Shown here piece after piece: positions 52,412 to 62,720 of a DNA stretch of 64,000 nt. Below the pieces are notes generated by a model. That model ran no database searches and had not been told where the DNA came from. It saw only the letters and a program-made list of their open reading frames with translations. Source of the stretch: Dendrolimus kikuchii (lineage: Eukaryota; Arthropoda; Insecta; Lepidoptera; Lasiocampidae); NCBI GenBank assembly GCA_019925095.2, contig CM034413.1, positions 1,307,001-1,371,000 on the forward strand, given 5' to 3'. The translations under genes were made by a program, and so were the position numbers. The first letter of the stretch is position 1. Every line of letters begins with the position of its first letter.

Positions 52412-52722
52412 TATCCGTTCAGGAACGGAGAAAGAATACAATTTCCTCCGTGGGGGTGGCCTGTCGTAAGAGATGACAACACAATCCACAGCCAGGTGAT
52501 AGGGTATTTGCCCGTCTGCATGGCTACCACCCCTGGCTTATGAGTATGCCGCCATAACAACTATGAGTTCTCTCCCAGCATCAGTGGCCAGGTTCCAGTC
52601 TCTCATTAGCACGGCAGCACATTGTTAGTACCTTTGGTGTTTCAAATATCCATAGATGATGGTAACCGCTTGCCATCAGGTGAGCCGTCTGCCTGTCCAC
52701 AGAAATCACGCAATAAAAAAAA
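52412..52722 (+). repeat. family B copy, diverged full length
   Basis: ATCCGTTCAGGAACGGAG start and GAAATCACGCAATAAAAAAA tail. The tail half reads ACCGCTTGCCATCAGGTGAG, closer to CR1-like LINE tails than other B copies. Confidence 0.65.
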
Positions 52723-52734
52723 AACTAAGTTGAG

Positions 52735-53500
52735 CTATTTAATATTGACATTGTTTAACTTGAGTAAAGGTTATTACTTAAATTTTATGTATGTTAATAT
52801 GATAATATAAGGAAAGGTTATTTATTAATAAAATCTTTTATTGATTTTAAAATATATATTCTTAGTTACAATTCTTGAATATGTACATTAGAATTTTTTG
52901 TATGTACATTATTAGCATCATTATTTAGTCTAATTACCGAAATACGATTAGCGCTGTGGGTTAGAGTGAGAGAGGAGGAGCCTGCCTACCGCTGCCGTGT
53001 GCGTGAGAGAAAGGGAAGCCAGACAGACTGGCGCCGTAACGCGTGACGTAACGAAGCGGTTTACCCTCCCATAAGAAGTTATCACTTCAATAAAACAAAG
53101 AAACAAAATTATGCATAAATAAAATATGCAAATAACTCAATAAAAGTTCTCCGGCTGGCATTATTCAAGATGTTGTAAATACTTAGAAAAACCATTAACG
53201 TTGAAAATATTCATTCGAATAGAGTTGGAAAAACTGGGGGAGGCAAATTTTCAATCACAATAAGTTAAACTTGCTACTTAAGGCATAAAACGGTTCCTCG
53301 AGCGTTAAACATCGGAGAAAAGGCACTCGACCGACAGATGGACGTAACTTTTTGTTTTGTACCAATGGACATGTTTATGCGGTAGATGTTAAAGGACAAT
53401 GCCCGTTTTGGGTTCACCCCGAAATCGGATCAAACTTAACTAAAAACATTCTTTTATCGACGAAAAGTGAAAATTAATAAAAAATATAATTGTAAACAAT
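52735..53500. other. anonymous sequence
   Basis: GC-rich patch at 52950-53070 (GAGAGAGGAGGAGCCTGCC). No coding signal. Confidence 0.35.
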
Positions 53501-53504
53501 TATT

Positions 53505-53784
53505 GCATCCGAACAGGAGGCCCTCAAGCGCCGCAAGTACGCCGCTATCGGCAATAGTTACACATTTGCGGCGTTTGGGGTGGAAACTGGGTCCATGGGG
53601 TCCTAACGCTCTAAAACTTTATCGAGATGTTGCCGAGCGCTTAGTAGACCTCTCACGCGACCAAAAGGCTGGCGTCTATTTTGCTCAAAGGGTAAGCATT
53701 GCTATTCAGCGTGGTAACGCCGCCAACCTTTTGGGAACGTTCCCGGTAAGTGACAGTGGTTTGGGACCAATATTTTGTTTATAA
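53505..53784 (+). pseudogene. retroelement protein C-terminus (same family as 42900)
   Basis: First frame: EQEALKRRKYAAIGNSYTF then AAFGVET. A frameshift near 53588 leads into LGPWGPNALKLYRDVAERL, YFAQRVSIAIQRGNAANL and LGTFPVSDSGLG, ending IFCL-stop. W-G-P-x-A...Q-R-x-S-x-A-x-Q-R-G-N-A is a hallmark I recognise from the extreme C-terminus of invertebrate retroelement proteins. The ending parallels the copy at 42900 (LGTLPIKDGDL...FYL). One frameshift, otherwise well preserved. A GGTAAGTG match within it is probably coding rather than a donor site. Confidence 0.55.
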
Positions 53785-53906
53785 TTTTGCAAAAATAATA
53801 GTTTAGTTTAATTTTAAAAATATTGTAAACAAAAATAAACTTAATTAGACACAAACAAAGTAATAAATCAAAATTACTAACAGTTAGTTATGGTTGGTTT
53901 GTCTGA

Positions 53907-54245
53907 AAGAGAGTGTCGGGGTGAAGGTAAGGAAAGGAATGCTCCTGTGGTTCGGGCATGTGGAAAGAACACATGATGAAAGAATGACTAAACAGATATA
54001 CAATGCAAAAGTGGATGGATGCAGAAGTCGTAGAAGGCCACGACACACCTTCCATGATCAAATTGATCGTGTACTAGCAGAAGGTGATGTCAGGAGCCTT
54101 AAGAACAGACGAGCGTGCATGACAAAAGTTATGAATGTCAAAGAAGCAAGTGAGGTGTGTAAGAATAAGCTAAATGGCGCTCTGTTGTTTGTGCCTACCC
54201 CGCAAGGGAACCGGCGTGGAGTTATGTATGTATGTATGTATGTAG
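53907..54245 (+). mobile_element. RTE-like LINE family A, 3' end
   Basis: KESVGVKVRKGMLLWFGHVE through CRSRRRPRHTFHDQ and MTKVMNVKEASEV. A one-base loss at AATAAGCTAAATGG shifts the frame just before the usual stop, extending an artefactual ORF into the ATGT tail and beyond. Confidence 0.75.
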
Positions 54246-54272
54246 TTATGGTGCGAGGGCGGTCACTTAGGG

Positions 54273-54380
54273 CTGTACTAACTGTTAGATACAGCGTTCC
54301 AGGCACTTACCGCAATTTAGACAGTACTAACTGCCAGGGACAGTGTTCCACGTCTACTACCAGAGCAGTACTGATTGCCG
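54273..54380 (+). repeat. three imperfect direct repeats
   Basis: GTACTAACTG units at 54275, 54324 and (GTACTGATTG) 54368. The first two extend over about 32 bp (to CAG-GTTCCA) at a spacing of 49 bp. Confidence 0.4.
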
Positions 54381-54429
54381 AAAGACAATAGTCCATACTC
54401 ATCCACACATTCGTTGGAAATGCGTGCCA

Positions 54430-54843
54430 ATTTTTTTTTTTTGGAGCTGGACTCAGCTGAATAGCCGCAGATGGCTGTTTCAGCGATACCGGACTTTGGG
54501 GGCTTCCCGACTCCGTGGGAGCAGAGGCTTTCAGCCCGGAAGCAGCGCGCTCGAGCAAGCACCTCCTGTGAGGTTCGACCTCGGCTCGATCGCTGCGGGG
54601 ATTGACTCTATATTGAGAATTAGCCGTAAAAGGCTGAATGAGCTGATTATTTGGGGACTAACTATCGACTCCGCCGGCGGAGCCGATCCTAGTCTATCGT
54701 TACTACCGCTTCGCAACGTGTTATAGCTGGAGGAGAAGAAGCGGCGGAAGAAACTCTCCAGCAACACGCCTAAGCTAATCTTGTATGGCTACTTGTGTCT
54801 GCAGTGAGTGAGTGAGATTGGTGGGTCTTACCTTTGTGTAAGA
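54430..54843 (-). mobile_element. LINE family K 3' end, uninterrupted
   Basis: The left end is a T run then GGAGCTGGACTCAGC, i.e. the poly-A tail of a minus-strand element. The body CGGCTCCGCCGGCGGAGTCG and TTTCTTCCGCCGCTTCTTCT matches 49079-49945 without the J insert. Confidence 0.55.
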
Positions 54844-55020
54844 GGATCCGAGCCGGATACAATGGAGCGGTCCGTTTTATACTCTAAGCGTAGTGAGAGG
54901 TAGGCAAGACGACGACGTTGCGCACGTGTACAGGGCTCGTGCCGCTAGCGAACGCTACCGCCGTACTTTTCTTACAAAAAAATGTCAACTACCGCCGTTA
55001 TGATTTATAATTCTTTCATT
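54844..55020. other. anonymous GC-richer sequence
   Basis: Upstream of the K element on its strand; GGTCCGTTTTATACTCTAAG may be an old promoter-like motif. Nothing else. Confidence 0.25.
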
Positions 55021-55027
55021 CCTTTAC

Positions 55028-55308
55028 AGAGTCTTGTTTATCTCCACAACCCCGTATTGTGTCAAAGAACGCTTTGAATTAATCTTTTCCTCCCACAATT
55101 TACGACCTTCTACTAGTCTTAGACTTAATACTCCCAAGCATTATTTATCTTTTTTTAATAATTCTTTTACTGTACAGGCTACTCGACCCTGGAATGCGCT
55201 GCCTGTTACTGTTAGACAAGCAAAATCACTAAAAATACTTAAGAACATGATGAAAAAGCACTACCTGCAATATGGTGGTTTTTGCTATTTTTATGTATAT
55301 GCATATAT
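55028..55308 (+). pseudogene. LINE family J ORF2 C-terminus
   Basis: Frame with PYCVKERFELIFSSHNLR, FTVQATRPWNALPVTVRQAK and NMMKKHYLQYG: the same C-terminal end as at 51275 with FTVQA and W-N-A-L-P. It is interrupted at 55309 by an A element. The 3' UTR resumes at 56244. Confidence 0.65.
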
Positions 55309-56230
55309 ACATACATACATAACTTCATGCCAGTTCCCTTGCGGGAAGGCACGATCAACAGAGCGCCATTTAGGCTTATTCTTACACACCTCACTTGCTT
55401 CTTTGACATTCATAACTCTTGTCATGCACGCTCGTCTGTTCTTAAGGCTCCTGACATCATCTTCTGCTAGTACACGATCAATTTGATCATGGAAAGTGTG
55501 TCGTGGCCTTCCAGACTTCTGCATCCATCCACTTTTGCATTGTATATCTGTTTAGTCATTCTTTCATCATGCATTCTTTCCACATGCCCGAACCACTGGA
55601 GCATTCCTTTCCTTACCTTCACCCCGACACTCTCTTTCAGACCAACTCTCTTTCTTACTTCGGTATTACGAACGCGGTCAGCGAGTGTCACTCCGCAAAT
55701 TTTGTGCAGTGCTCGCATCTCGATCGCGTTTACTCTACTTTCATGCTCTCTCTTCCATACCCAACTCTCGCTTTCATACGTGAGCATAGGTACCAGCACC
55801 GCGTTGTGTACGGCAAGCTGGGCCTTCTGGCTGAGGTTCTTAGCGCCTAGAAGTTTACTTAACGCTCCATTCACACTATTCCCCAAATTCACTCTTCTTT
55901 CTATATCAGCGGTGTACCTTCCATCCCTACTAAAAGCACATCCAAGATATACAAACTCACTCAATTGCTCCAGCATAACATCATCGACCATTATCCTTGT
56001 ATTCGTTCTAGTTTCTTCTTTTTCAAACACCATAACCTTTGTTTTCTTCGCATTCAAATGTAACCCTCTCGCCTGAAAGTCATCTTTCATCATTGTGACT
56101 AGTGTTTGCAGTTCTGATGGCGATTCGGCTAAAAGCACGGCATCATCCGCATAAAGCAAGGTGCTTACAACTAGATCACTCATCCGCACCCCAACATCCA
56201 TCAATCTTATTCTCTGGAGACAATCGTCCA
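55309..56230 (-). mobile_element. RTE-like LINE family A, longest copy (RT palm to 3' end)
   Basis: The minus-strand ORF of 254 codons begins MDDCLQRIRLMDVGVRMSDL and carries the reverse-transcriptase active-site box [20 protein letters not shown]. Next comes [13 protein letters not shown], then EFVYLGCAFSRDGRYTADIE, LLGAKNLSQKAQLAVHNAVL, LTYESESWVW, and the thumb and C-terminal KGMLQWFGHVERMHDER. A one-base deletion at about 55513 shifts the frame near residue 236; the normal ending RPRHTFHDQIDRV to the stop continues in the next frame. The N-terminal endonuclease and RT fingers are missing, so it is 5'-truncated and inactive. Flanking TATATGCATATAT (55296-55308, 56231-56243) is a 13-bp target-site duplication. 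Confidence 0.8.
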
Positions 56231-56243
56231 TATATGCATATAT

Positions 56244-56466
56244 GTATATATTTATATATCTATTAAGTATAATTCTTATTCATATAATATTTTATATACT
56301 TATATATTTATCATTGAATTAAATACAATGTTTACGGGTTGCCTGGAAGAGATCGCTTCTTAGCGATAAGACCGCCCATTATGCACATTTAGAATTTTAT
56401 TAGGCTTTAAGTATTTATGTACTTTCTGTAATGGTTTACAATAAAGTGTTATCTCTCTCTCTCTCA
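56244..56466 (+). repeat. LINE family J 3' UTR, after the A insertion
   Basis: GGGTTGCCTGGAAGAGATCG, a short hairpin, AAGACCGCCC and TACAATAAAGTGTTATCTC, then a (CT)n tail. Continuation of 55028-55308. Confidence 0.6.
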
Positions 56467-56565
56467 AATGTCCTACTAAAATCTTATATTATTTTTTATG
56501 TTCTTATAGTAAAGTTATAGAAGTTTTTGTAACCCAGCATAGAAATTACAATTATATAAACATAT

Positions 56566-57334
56566 TGTTACGACTTAGACACCGACAAAAACAAATTCAC
56601 ACCTGCATACCTGTAGACGGCCTCTGTGGTTGAGCGGGCTAAGCCTTTGCCGGCGTACCTCACTGCAACGCAGAGGTTCCGGGTTCGATTCCTGGTATAG
56701 TAAATTTCGGAAACGTATTTTCTCCGTTATTTACTATGGTCTGGGTGTCTGGGATCGGCCCCAGAGTAGTCCGTTGTATATTAGCTATAACACAAGCGTA
56801 ACTTGCTTAATTTGGGGGTATACAATGTGTGTGTTTGTCTGCTGATTATATAAAAAAAAGAAACCACATTTTACTACCTTTCGGCATTTGGACTTCTTTT
56901 GTTTACTTATTTATTGGCATGCGTTTACTAATTATTTTAGAGAACGGTCCATTGTTTTATTGTACTCGTTAATGACCGTTGCGGTCGACTCATTAGTCTG
57001 GTGTCTCGGATTTAAAGTACAAACTGATTCTAGGAAATTCGGTCCACGCGGCCGGGCAGACTTATTGCATCTATGCAGTATAAAGCAATGCCCCACTTGA
57101 GGGACGAGGCAGTCGAGCGATAACCACGAGCGACGCAAGACGTGTGTACTATAATGGGGAATCTAATGAGTGACGGACTTTGCGCGTTTTATGGAATTAC
57201 GACCTTCTGCATTAGGTTTGGACTTGTGGTGTTCAGTTATATTTGTACCTGTGTTATATACGTGTTTGTATAGTTCTAATAAACTCTATAGTAATTCTAA
57301 CGGCATTTTAATTCGAGTCTTGCGACTCGTAACA
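56566..57334 (+). mobile_element. solo LTR, gypsy-like family C, split by SINE
   Basis: TGTTACGACTTAGACACC start, GCGACTCGTAACA end, perfect ATAT duplication (56562-56565, 57335-57338). A SINE at 56619-56862 lies about 50 bp in. Inside: GCAGTATAAAGCAATG (promoter) and CTAATAAACTC (polyadenylation). Without the SINE the LTR is about 525 bp, like 47736-48269. Confidence 0.8.
56619..56862 (+). repeat. tRNA-derived SINE inserted in LTR
   Basis: A box TGGTTGAGCGGGCTAAGCC, B box GGGTTCGATTCCTGG, ends in ATATAAAAAAAAG. Differs from 30076-30310 at only a few positions. Confidence 0.75.
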
Positions 57335-57339
57335 ATATT

Positions 57340-58330
57340 TTTGTTTTCCGCTATCAACATCGATGGTAAGTATCTTAATTTTTAGGTTTTCTTTACTCTT
57401 TAGTTCAATATTATTTTTTTTTGATTGTTGAAATCACTTATGCACCTCCAGAAATAAAATAGACCTTTTTTTATTGGACTTGACTTTATGTTGTTGGTCC
57501 GAAGACCTTTACCGGAGTTTTTCGGAAAATATTAGGGTGTTATTTTAAATTGTTTACTGCTATGATCTTGCATGAAACATCCCTCAGCTAAGTTGGGTAA
57601 AGTTCATACGCTTCGAAAGATGCTCATGGTTCAAAGAAAAAGGATTTTCCAACTTTTGCTGGACCAAATGCATTTCCATCCGATTACAGTGAAAGTGTTA
57701 GGAGTTATATAAATATGCTATTTAAACACGTAGAAATAATCTGGAAAAAGAACTTGTACAAAATATTCATTTAATAACATTGGTTGTCCGCGACTTGTAT
57801 GCGTAGTCAACGACGTGTACTCGCATAGGATTGCCCGCTTTCGGGACGCGCACCCGTGCTGTGAAGCGTGTTATTTGCCTCGCCACGCTCGCATTGCACG
57901 CTGCTGGATACCTTGATATGGCAATTTTTATTTTTAACTTATTTCCTTTTTTTTAATGTTGGCAGTTGCTTCTTCCAAATTAAACTCGATTTGGACTTAT
58001 GACTTATTATTGGCATTATTTAAAATTAAATTAAAACTATACATAGACGAAATACAGAGAATATGATAAATGGTAGAGAGTAGAGTAGTGCGATTAAGTG
58101 CCATACGTATGAGCAAGTGAGGGAATTTTCGGCCTCCAAGGCCGCTTCTTTTTCCTCCGTTCCGTCCGACGCCTAGCTGCTAACTCTGCGAGCTATAGGC
58201 ATCGGCGGTATGCGGGGCGAAGGAGAGAAAGTGTGCTCCGCCGGGCGGGTCAGAAGGGTGCCCTCTGTCCGCTACAATTTTTTAAAATAAATGTTACGAA
58301 CTTCAACGAAGTACCATTGCTAAAGTATTT
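57340..58330. other. anonymous sequence with two GC-rich patches
   Basis: 57785-57915 and 58130-58270 are GC-richer than their surroundings (CTCCGCCGGGCGGGTC near 58238) and may be remains of LTRs or gene 5' regions. No ORF or splice-bounded exon is convincing. Confidence 0.35.
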
Positions 58331-58401
58331 TTGAAGTGAAACTTGTATATAGACGGGGTCTTAGTATTAGTCATGAGAAAAATCACACACCAAGAAGAAA
58401 A

Positions 58402-58447
58402 GAGTGATATATGTCTTTTTGATACAAAGATATATATCACTCTTTTA
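58402..58447. repeat. short palindrome
   Basis: AAAAGAGTGATATATGTCTT is inverted as AAGATATATATCACTCTTTT after a short loop. Confidence 0.6.
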
Positions 58448-58449
58448 TA

Positions 58450-59110
58450 TCTTTAACTCTTTATCTTTACAGTGAATAGTGTCAGTGTCAATTGCAGACA
58501 ACATGAGTTATTATCTGTGAGTGATAGATATACTGAATACTGATAATCTGATATGAAAAAAATATAAACAAACAGAGTGAAAAAATATAATAAAATTAAT
58601 TACATTAAAACAAAATTACACAATAAAACTATAGTGTTACGATTTATTTTGGTTTGCTACTATATTCGGTTTCCTCGTTCACTTACTACGCATGCCCAGT
58701 GCGCGGGCTAATCATTCTTTCTCATTTCTTTCTAGTCTAGTTTCTTCTCATTCGGATCTATAGTCATCGCGTGGAACAGGAATGAACTAAAGAGTTAACG
58801 CTATAAAGACACATTTTGAACGCAAGTGATATACAGATCTAATCACTCTTCGCGTCGGATATATATCTTTTGAGTTAATCACTCAGGAGTTACACACCGC
58901 TACTTAGGATTTTTCTGTCACGAAAAAGCATTACGGCCGCGTGGAGGAGCGGCATAAATTTATTTTAAATTGTTAATGTACTTTTCCAATTTAAAACCTG
59001 CCCGTAAAACTTCAAGTTAAAATTTTGTTGCGATTCGTTTTTCCACTTGTCCGTTGAAGTTTCACTTCTACTATGTGTCCCAGCACACATTTCGATTTTA
59101 TTTTATTTTG
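58450..59110. other. anonymous sequence
   Basis: Nothing recognisable. Confidence 0.35.
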
Positions 59111-59114
59111 TAGT

Positions 59115-59366
59115 CCGAGTTCAGTAGACAGGCAGACGAACCATGTGATGGAAAGCAGTTACGATTGCCTATGGACATTTGCAACAGCAAAGATGCTATC
59201 TATGTGCTGCCGCTCTCTAAAGGGAGACTGAAACTTGGCTATTAATGCCGGAATACAAGTCAAGGTTATTATAGCGACAATGTCTAGACCAAGGGTGGCA
59301 GCCATCCAGATGGGCAAATGCCCTACCACCTGTGGGTTGTTTTTCTCTGTTCCTGCACGTATAAAT
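59115..59366 (-). repeat. family B copy, old and diverged
   Basis: GAGTTCAGTAGACAGGCAGACG tail half, CAAATGCCCTACCACCTG, and GTTCCTGCACGTATAAAT 5' end. Many substitutions and a deleted middle; the oldest-looking B copy. Confidence 0.6.
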
Positions 59367-59369
59367 AAT

Positions 59370-59858
59370 ATAAGCCATATGATATATTGACACAGTCTTT
59401 ACGTGTTTTGATAAGCGCAACACATCAGCAAATACCTAGTGGAAAGATATGAATGGCTACTTAGCCGAAGCACCCTAGTTCTCTGTTAGACCCTTAGAAG
59501 CGCGTAAAAAAGAATGAGCGTCCTGATTTTGCACAAACACTCCTCCAGATGGCCGGGACACCGTTGGCACTTTCAGGAACGGTTTTAGGGCACAATGCAG
59601 TAGTTTTCCGACGTTTTTGGACTATTTATCGGTGACCGTGGCGCCGCGACGATACTTAGGCAGCCATTAAAAGATGCGGCTCGGCCAATGAGACGCATGA
59701 GTGTGCGCAGCGCCCTCTGTTTAGAACCGGCCGAATGAAGGTGAAAGAGGAAATGTTGCAGGGAAAGGGATGCTTTCCGGGAATGTGATGGGATGTCGTA
59801 ACACCTTGCAAGACAATAAATACACATAAATTAAAAATAATGTATTTCGAAGTTGGCA
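59370..59858. other. anonymous sequence
   Basis: Short minus ORFs at 59585-59859 have no motif. Confidence 0.35.
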
Positions 59859-59861
59859 AAC

Positions 59862-59925
59862 CGGTAGACAGCCCAGCTCATGGAAAGTGGTTTCCGTTGC
59901 CTATAGACGTTTGCAACGCCAGCAG
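59862..59925 (-). repeat. CR1-like/B tail fragment
   Basis: CCGGTAGACAGCCCAGCTCA, then GGTTTCCGTTGCCTATAGAC. Confidence 0.5.
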
Positions 59926-60062
59926 CAAGAACGACACGTCGTCAGCATTTAGGATAGGACAATGAGTTTGAGATATAGGGATACAATAGAGGAATCAAAC
60001 AGGAGGAATAGGATAGGGCACATAAGATATAGAATTGGGAATAGGGGGATGGGATAGAAGGA

Positions 60063-60150
60063 GGGGAAAGTTGGCCATCGGAATTCGATTAGCTCAAGGA
60101 TAACCGTTTCACGCCGATTTTCTGTGAAAGCGTGGTACTGATCGAGCCGG
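60063..60150 (+). repeat. CR1-like LINE 3' UTR block
   Basis: CTCAAGGATAACCGTTTCACG, CGATTTTCTGTGAAAGCGTGG, GATCGAGCCGGCCC: the block that precedes the B-type tail at 13480. Confidence 0.5.
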
Positions 60151-60304
60151 CCCTAAGAGCTAAGATAATGATTTCAGCATGGCTCTACAGCCTACTTATC
60201 ATTTAAATAACAGTATCAGTTGCTAAGTTTTGAAACGCACAACTGAACGGCGCGTTTGTACTTGACACATCGTTATATTTTGATCAATTTGATTCAAGTC
60301 TTAA

Positions 60305-61015
60305 GCGTGTAACACGCTACGCAGATACGGTAAGATTTCTTTGTCTGAAATGAACTAGCACACACAGCGCAGATAATTTAGATTATCGTATAAAGTATCT
60401 GTAGGCACCGATCGATATCGTAAGATGGTGACAATATTATCTGCTTATACAAATACATCTGCAGATATAAATATGGTATAGGATTTTACCTGCAAATGAA
60501 TACAGGTGGTTGCGCGCCGACCCAGATTGCGCATGAAATTATGAATCAAATCAAATTCAAATCATGAGTTATCTATCATAAATGTTGCCTTTGGGTTTCG
60601 AAAATACATCTGCCTGATCTTAGTAAATATTAAATTCACCTCGGTCCTTTTTAGCTTTATATGTCGCGCTATCCAAATTCGTGCAACACGCAACACGAGT
60701 ATCAAATTCAAAATCAGAATCCTCTTCTGACGAGCTGTCTATTAAATGCAGAAGCAGTATACGCCAACTCATCATAACATCCATATCCTACAAATAATTT
60801 ACCATTTCGTATATTATTTGTAGGCAACGCATCGGCTCCTTTAGTGTTGCGGATATCCATGGGCGACGGTAGCCACTTGCCATCAAGTGGACCCGTCTGC
60901 CAGTTTGCCTATAAGCAAACATAAAAAAATTGTCGTATCTGCGTAGTGTGTGGTACTTTCAGCTAATTAAGTTTTTATACGCAGATAAAATATTATCGTA
61001 TCTGCGTAGTGTGTT
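60305..61015. mobile_element. TIR element U with repeated subterminal motifs
   Basis: The left end ACACGCTACGCAGATACGGT is inverted at the right as ATCGTATCTGCGTAGTGTGT. The right motif occurs twice (60931-60953 and 60994-61015), and GCAGATAA/TTATCGTAT pieces repeat near both ends, as in hAT-like non-autonomous elements. TTAA flanks both sides (60301-60304 and, overlapping the terminus, 61014-61017) but may be chance. A CR1-like tail is inserted at 60818-60930. Confidence 0.5.
60818..60930 (+). repeat. CR1-like LINE 3' tail
   Basis: ATATCCATGGGCGACGGTAG, CACTTGCCATCAAGTGGACC, GTCTGCCAGTTTGCC, then ACATAAAAAA. This is the classic lepidopteran CR1-like 3' end from which the B tail is derived. 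Confidence 0.6.
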
Positions 61016-61019
61016 AAAA

Positions 61020-61515
61020 AAGGCTTCATTCAGGACCAAAATAAAATAGTTTTTATCGTTTAATCTCGAACCAATAGTATAACAAGTCTCAATTAAGCAG
61101 CCTGTCCGCTGGTCTGGGTGCGTCGATTAATTTATTCCCCGCTCGTAAATCCCCTTTAGCCTATTTCGGATAATAGCTCCCTCTATGGGCGGTCCCGAAT
61201 AGCGTTGTACTCATATTGGGATTATATGGGGAGCCCTGACCCATAACTCCATGTTCGGCTATCGTAAATTTTCTTCAGTCTTATTCATATTGATTTAGGG
61301 TAAGGTTGTAGACTTCTTTAAGAAGCTTACAAACTTACTCTAACGCAATATTAATAAGACCATTTGTCTTTTTACGGTTTCGTAGCAATTTTGGTAAGAT
61401 GTGCACCATTAAAAAATCGCCATAGCATTGTCTTTTTATTTATAGTGAGTGTGGGGACACCGGGGTAATTCTAAATACTTTAGACTTTTTCCTTCTTTAC
61501 TAAAATCTTATACTC
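61020..61515. other. anonymous sequence
   Basis: Nothing recognisable. Confidence 0.35.
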
Positions 61516-61519
61516 TACC

Positions 61520-61685
61520 AGCGGACCCGGCTGACGTTGTCTTACCTTGAAAGATAAAAATATAGAACCTGATTGCAAAGCCGTTTACCCCGTTCAATTC
61601 TGAATGTAAACTGTCCAGGAGCCCACGCAAACACACAAAAATTCACCAATATCGATTCAGCGGCTTAGAAGGCGTTCAGTGTCAT
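61520..61685 (-). repeat. Helitron-like family F, diverged
   Basis: GCGGACCCGGCTGACGTTGTC, TGTAAACTGTCCAGGAGCCC, ATCGATTCAGCGGCTTAGAAG. Confidence 0.45.
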
Positions 61686-61689
61686 ACAT

Positions 61690-62020
61690 CTATCTATATA
61701 TAAAACAAAGTCGTGTTAGTTACACCATTTATAACTCAAGAACGGCTGTACCGATTTGGCTGAAAATTGGCGGGGAGGTAGCTTAGAACCAGGTAACGGA
61801 CATAGGATACTTTTTACCCTGTTGGAATCGGTAGGTGGAGCTGAGATCGGGTTCTAGAATCCTCATAATTACCTGGAGTGATTTTGGTGATTTTGTTTTT
61901 GTGTGTTTGAGTGGGTCCCCGGATGGTTTAAATCCACAATTGGAACCGGTAGGTGGCGCTGGGATCGGGTCCTAGATGTTTTATTTTTTCAGAGCAGGAC
62001 GTCTGCCGGGGCCGCTAGTC
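61690..62020 (+). repeat. Helitron-like family G, full length
   Basis: CTATCTATATATAAAACAAAG start, two ACCGGTAGG/ATCGGTAGG blocks, and the GTCTGCCGGGGCCGCTAGT end. Followed at once by the start of a second copy. Confidence 0.65.
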
Positions 62021-62095
62021 TATATGTATACCAAAGTCGTGTTAGTTACACCATTTATAACTCAAGAATGGCTGCAGCAATTTTTATGATTTTTG
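62021..62095 (+). repeat. Helitron-like family G, 5' fragment in tandem
   Basis: CTATATGTATACCAAAGTCG then TTATAACTCAAGAATGGCTG: the start of a second G unit, broken after 75 bp. Confidence 0.55.
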
Positions 62096-62352
62096 TGTTT
62101 TTAGAATTGTCTTCCTCCGGAATAGGATAATAAGTATTAAAATATGATATTCATCAATAATAAAATTATCATTAAAAAACCTTAGTCACAACATCAGTCT
62201 AGCAATTCATTAGTTATGATCTTTCCCGGCCGATTTCGGCAATGGTGACTGCATTTAAACTGATTTTCATTTGTCTGATTTAGGTGAACACACACAAAAT
62301 ATGTGTGTGTTCAAGTGGGTTCCGGGAAGTGTATGAACCAGGTAGATGGCGA

Positions 62353-62544
62353 TGGACCGGGAAATAATACGGCACATATTGTGAATACCAGCAGAGTTTT
62401 ATTCTAGACAATCATACACGCATAGCGGATACTTAGATACCTAATAACAACCGACACTATGACGTTACTATATTATAATGTAGTTTAAATATAGAAGACC
62501 CTATGAAAAAGGTTCTTGTTGAAATGACGAGGTTTATTTCAACA
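62353..62544 (-). mobile_element. Ty1/copia 3' LTR (about 190 bp)
   Basis: On the minus strand it begins TGTTGAAATAAACCTCG, directly after a purine tract AAGGGGAAG. It contains a TATATTTAAAC promoter-like box and an AGAATAAAAC polyadenylation signal, and ends near TTTCCCGGTCCA. Position and TG...CA ends fit a copia LTR; the far end is provisional because the partner LTR lies outside the window. Confidence 0.6.
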
Positions 62545-62556
62545 CTTCCCCTTAAA
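62545..62556 (-). other. polypurine tract of copia element
   Basis: Minus-strand AAGGGGAAG immediately before the LTR, where plus-strand DNA synthesis is primed in LTR retrotransposons. Confidence 0.55.
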
Positions 62557-62720
62557 CTGAAATCATTTCAACATAGTATTGTATGAACTATTCTCCAAAT
62601 CAAAACATAATTATACATAGTTCATGTTATAACTCTACAAGAAACAATAAACACGTATGTGGCATTACATAACTATATATACAATAAAAACTAAACATAG
62701 ACCTCCTAAAAAAAATGTTG

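Noticed and set aside
53894..54391. 165-codon ORF as a host gene
   Set aside because: It is the family A LINE end whose stop was lost by a one-base deletion; the extension runs into the ATGT tail.
54343..54726. 127-codon ORF and its antisense ORFs
   Set aside because: They cover the GC-rich family K 3' end, which recurs at 49079-49945 in inverted orientation with different frames.
55483..56076. 197-codon plus-strand ORF
   Set aside because: Antisense shadow of the reverse-transcriptase frame carrying YADD on the minus strand.
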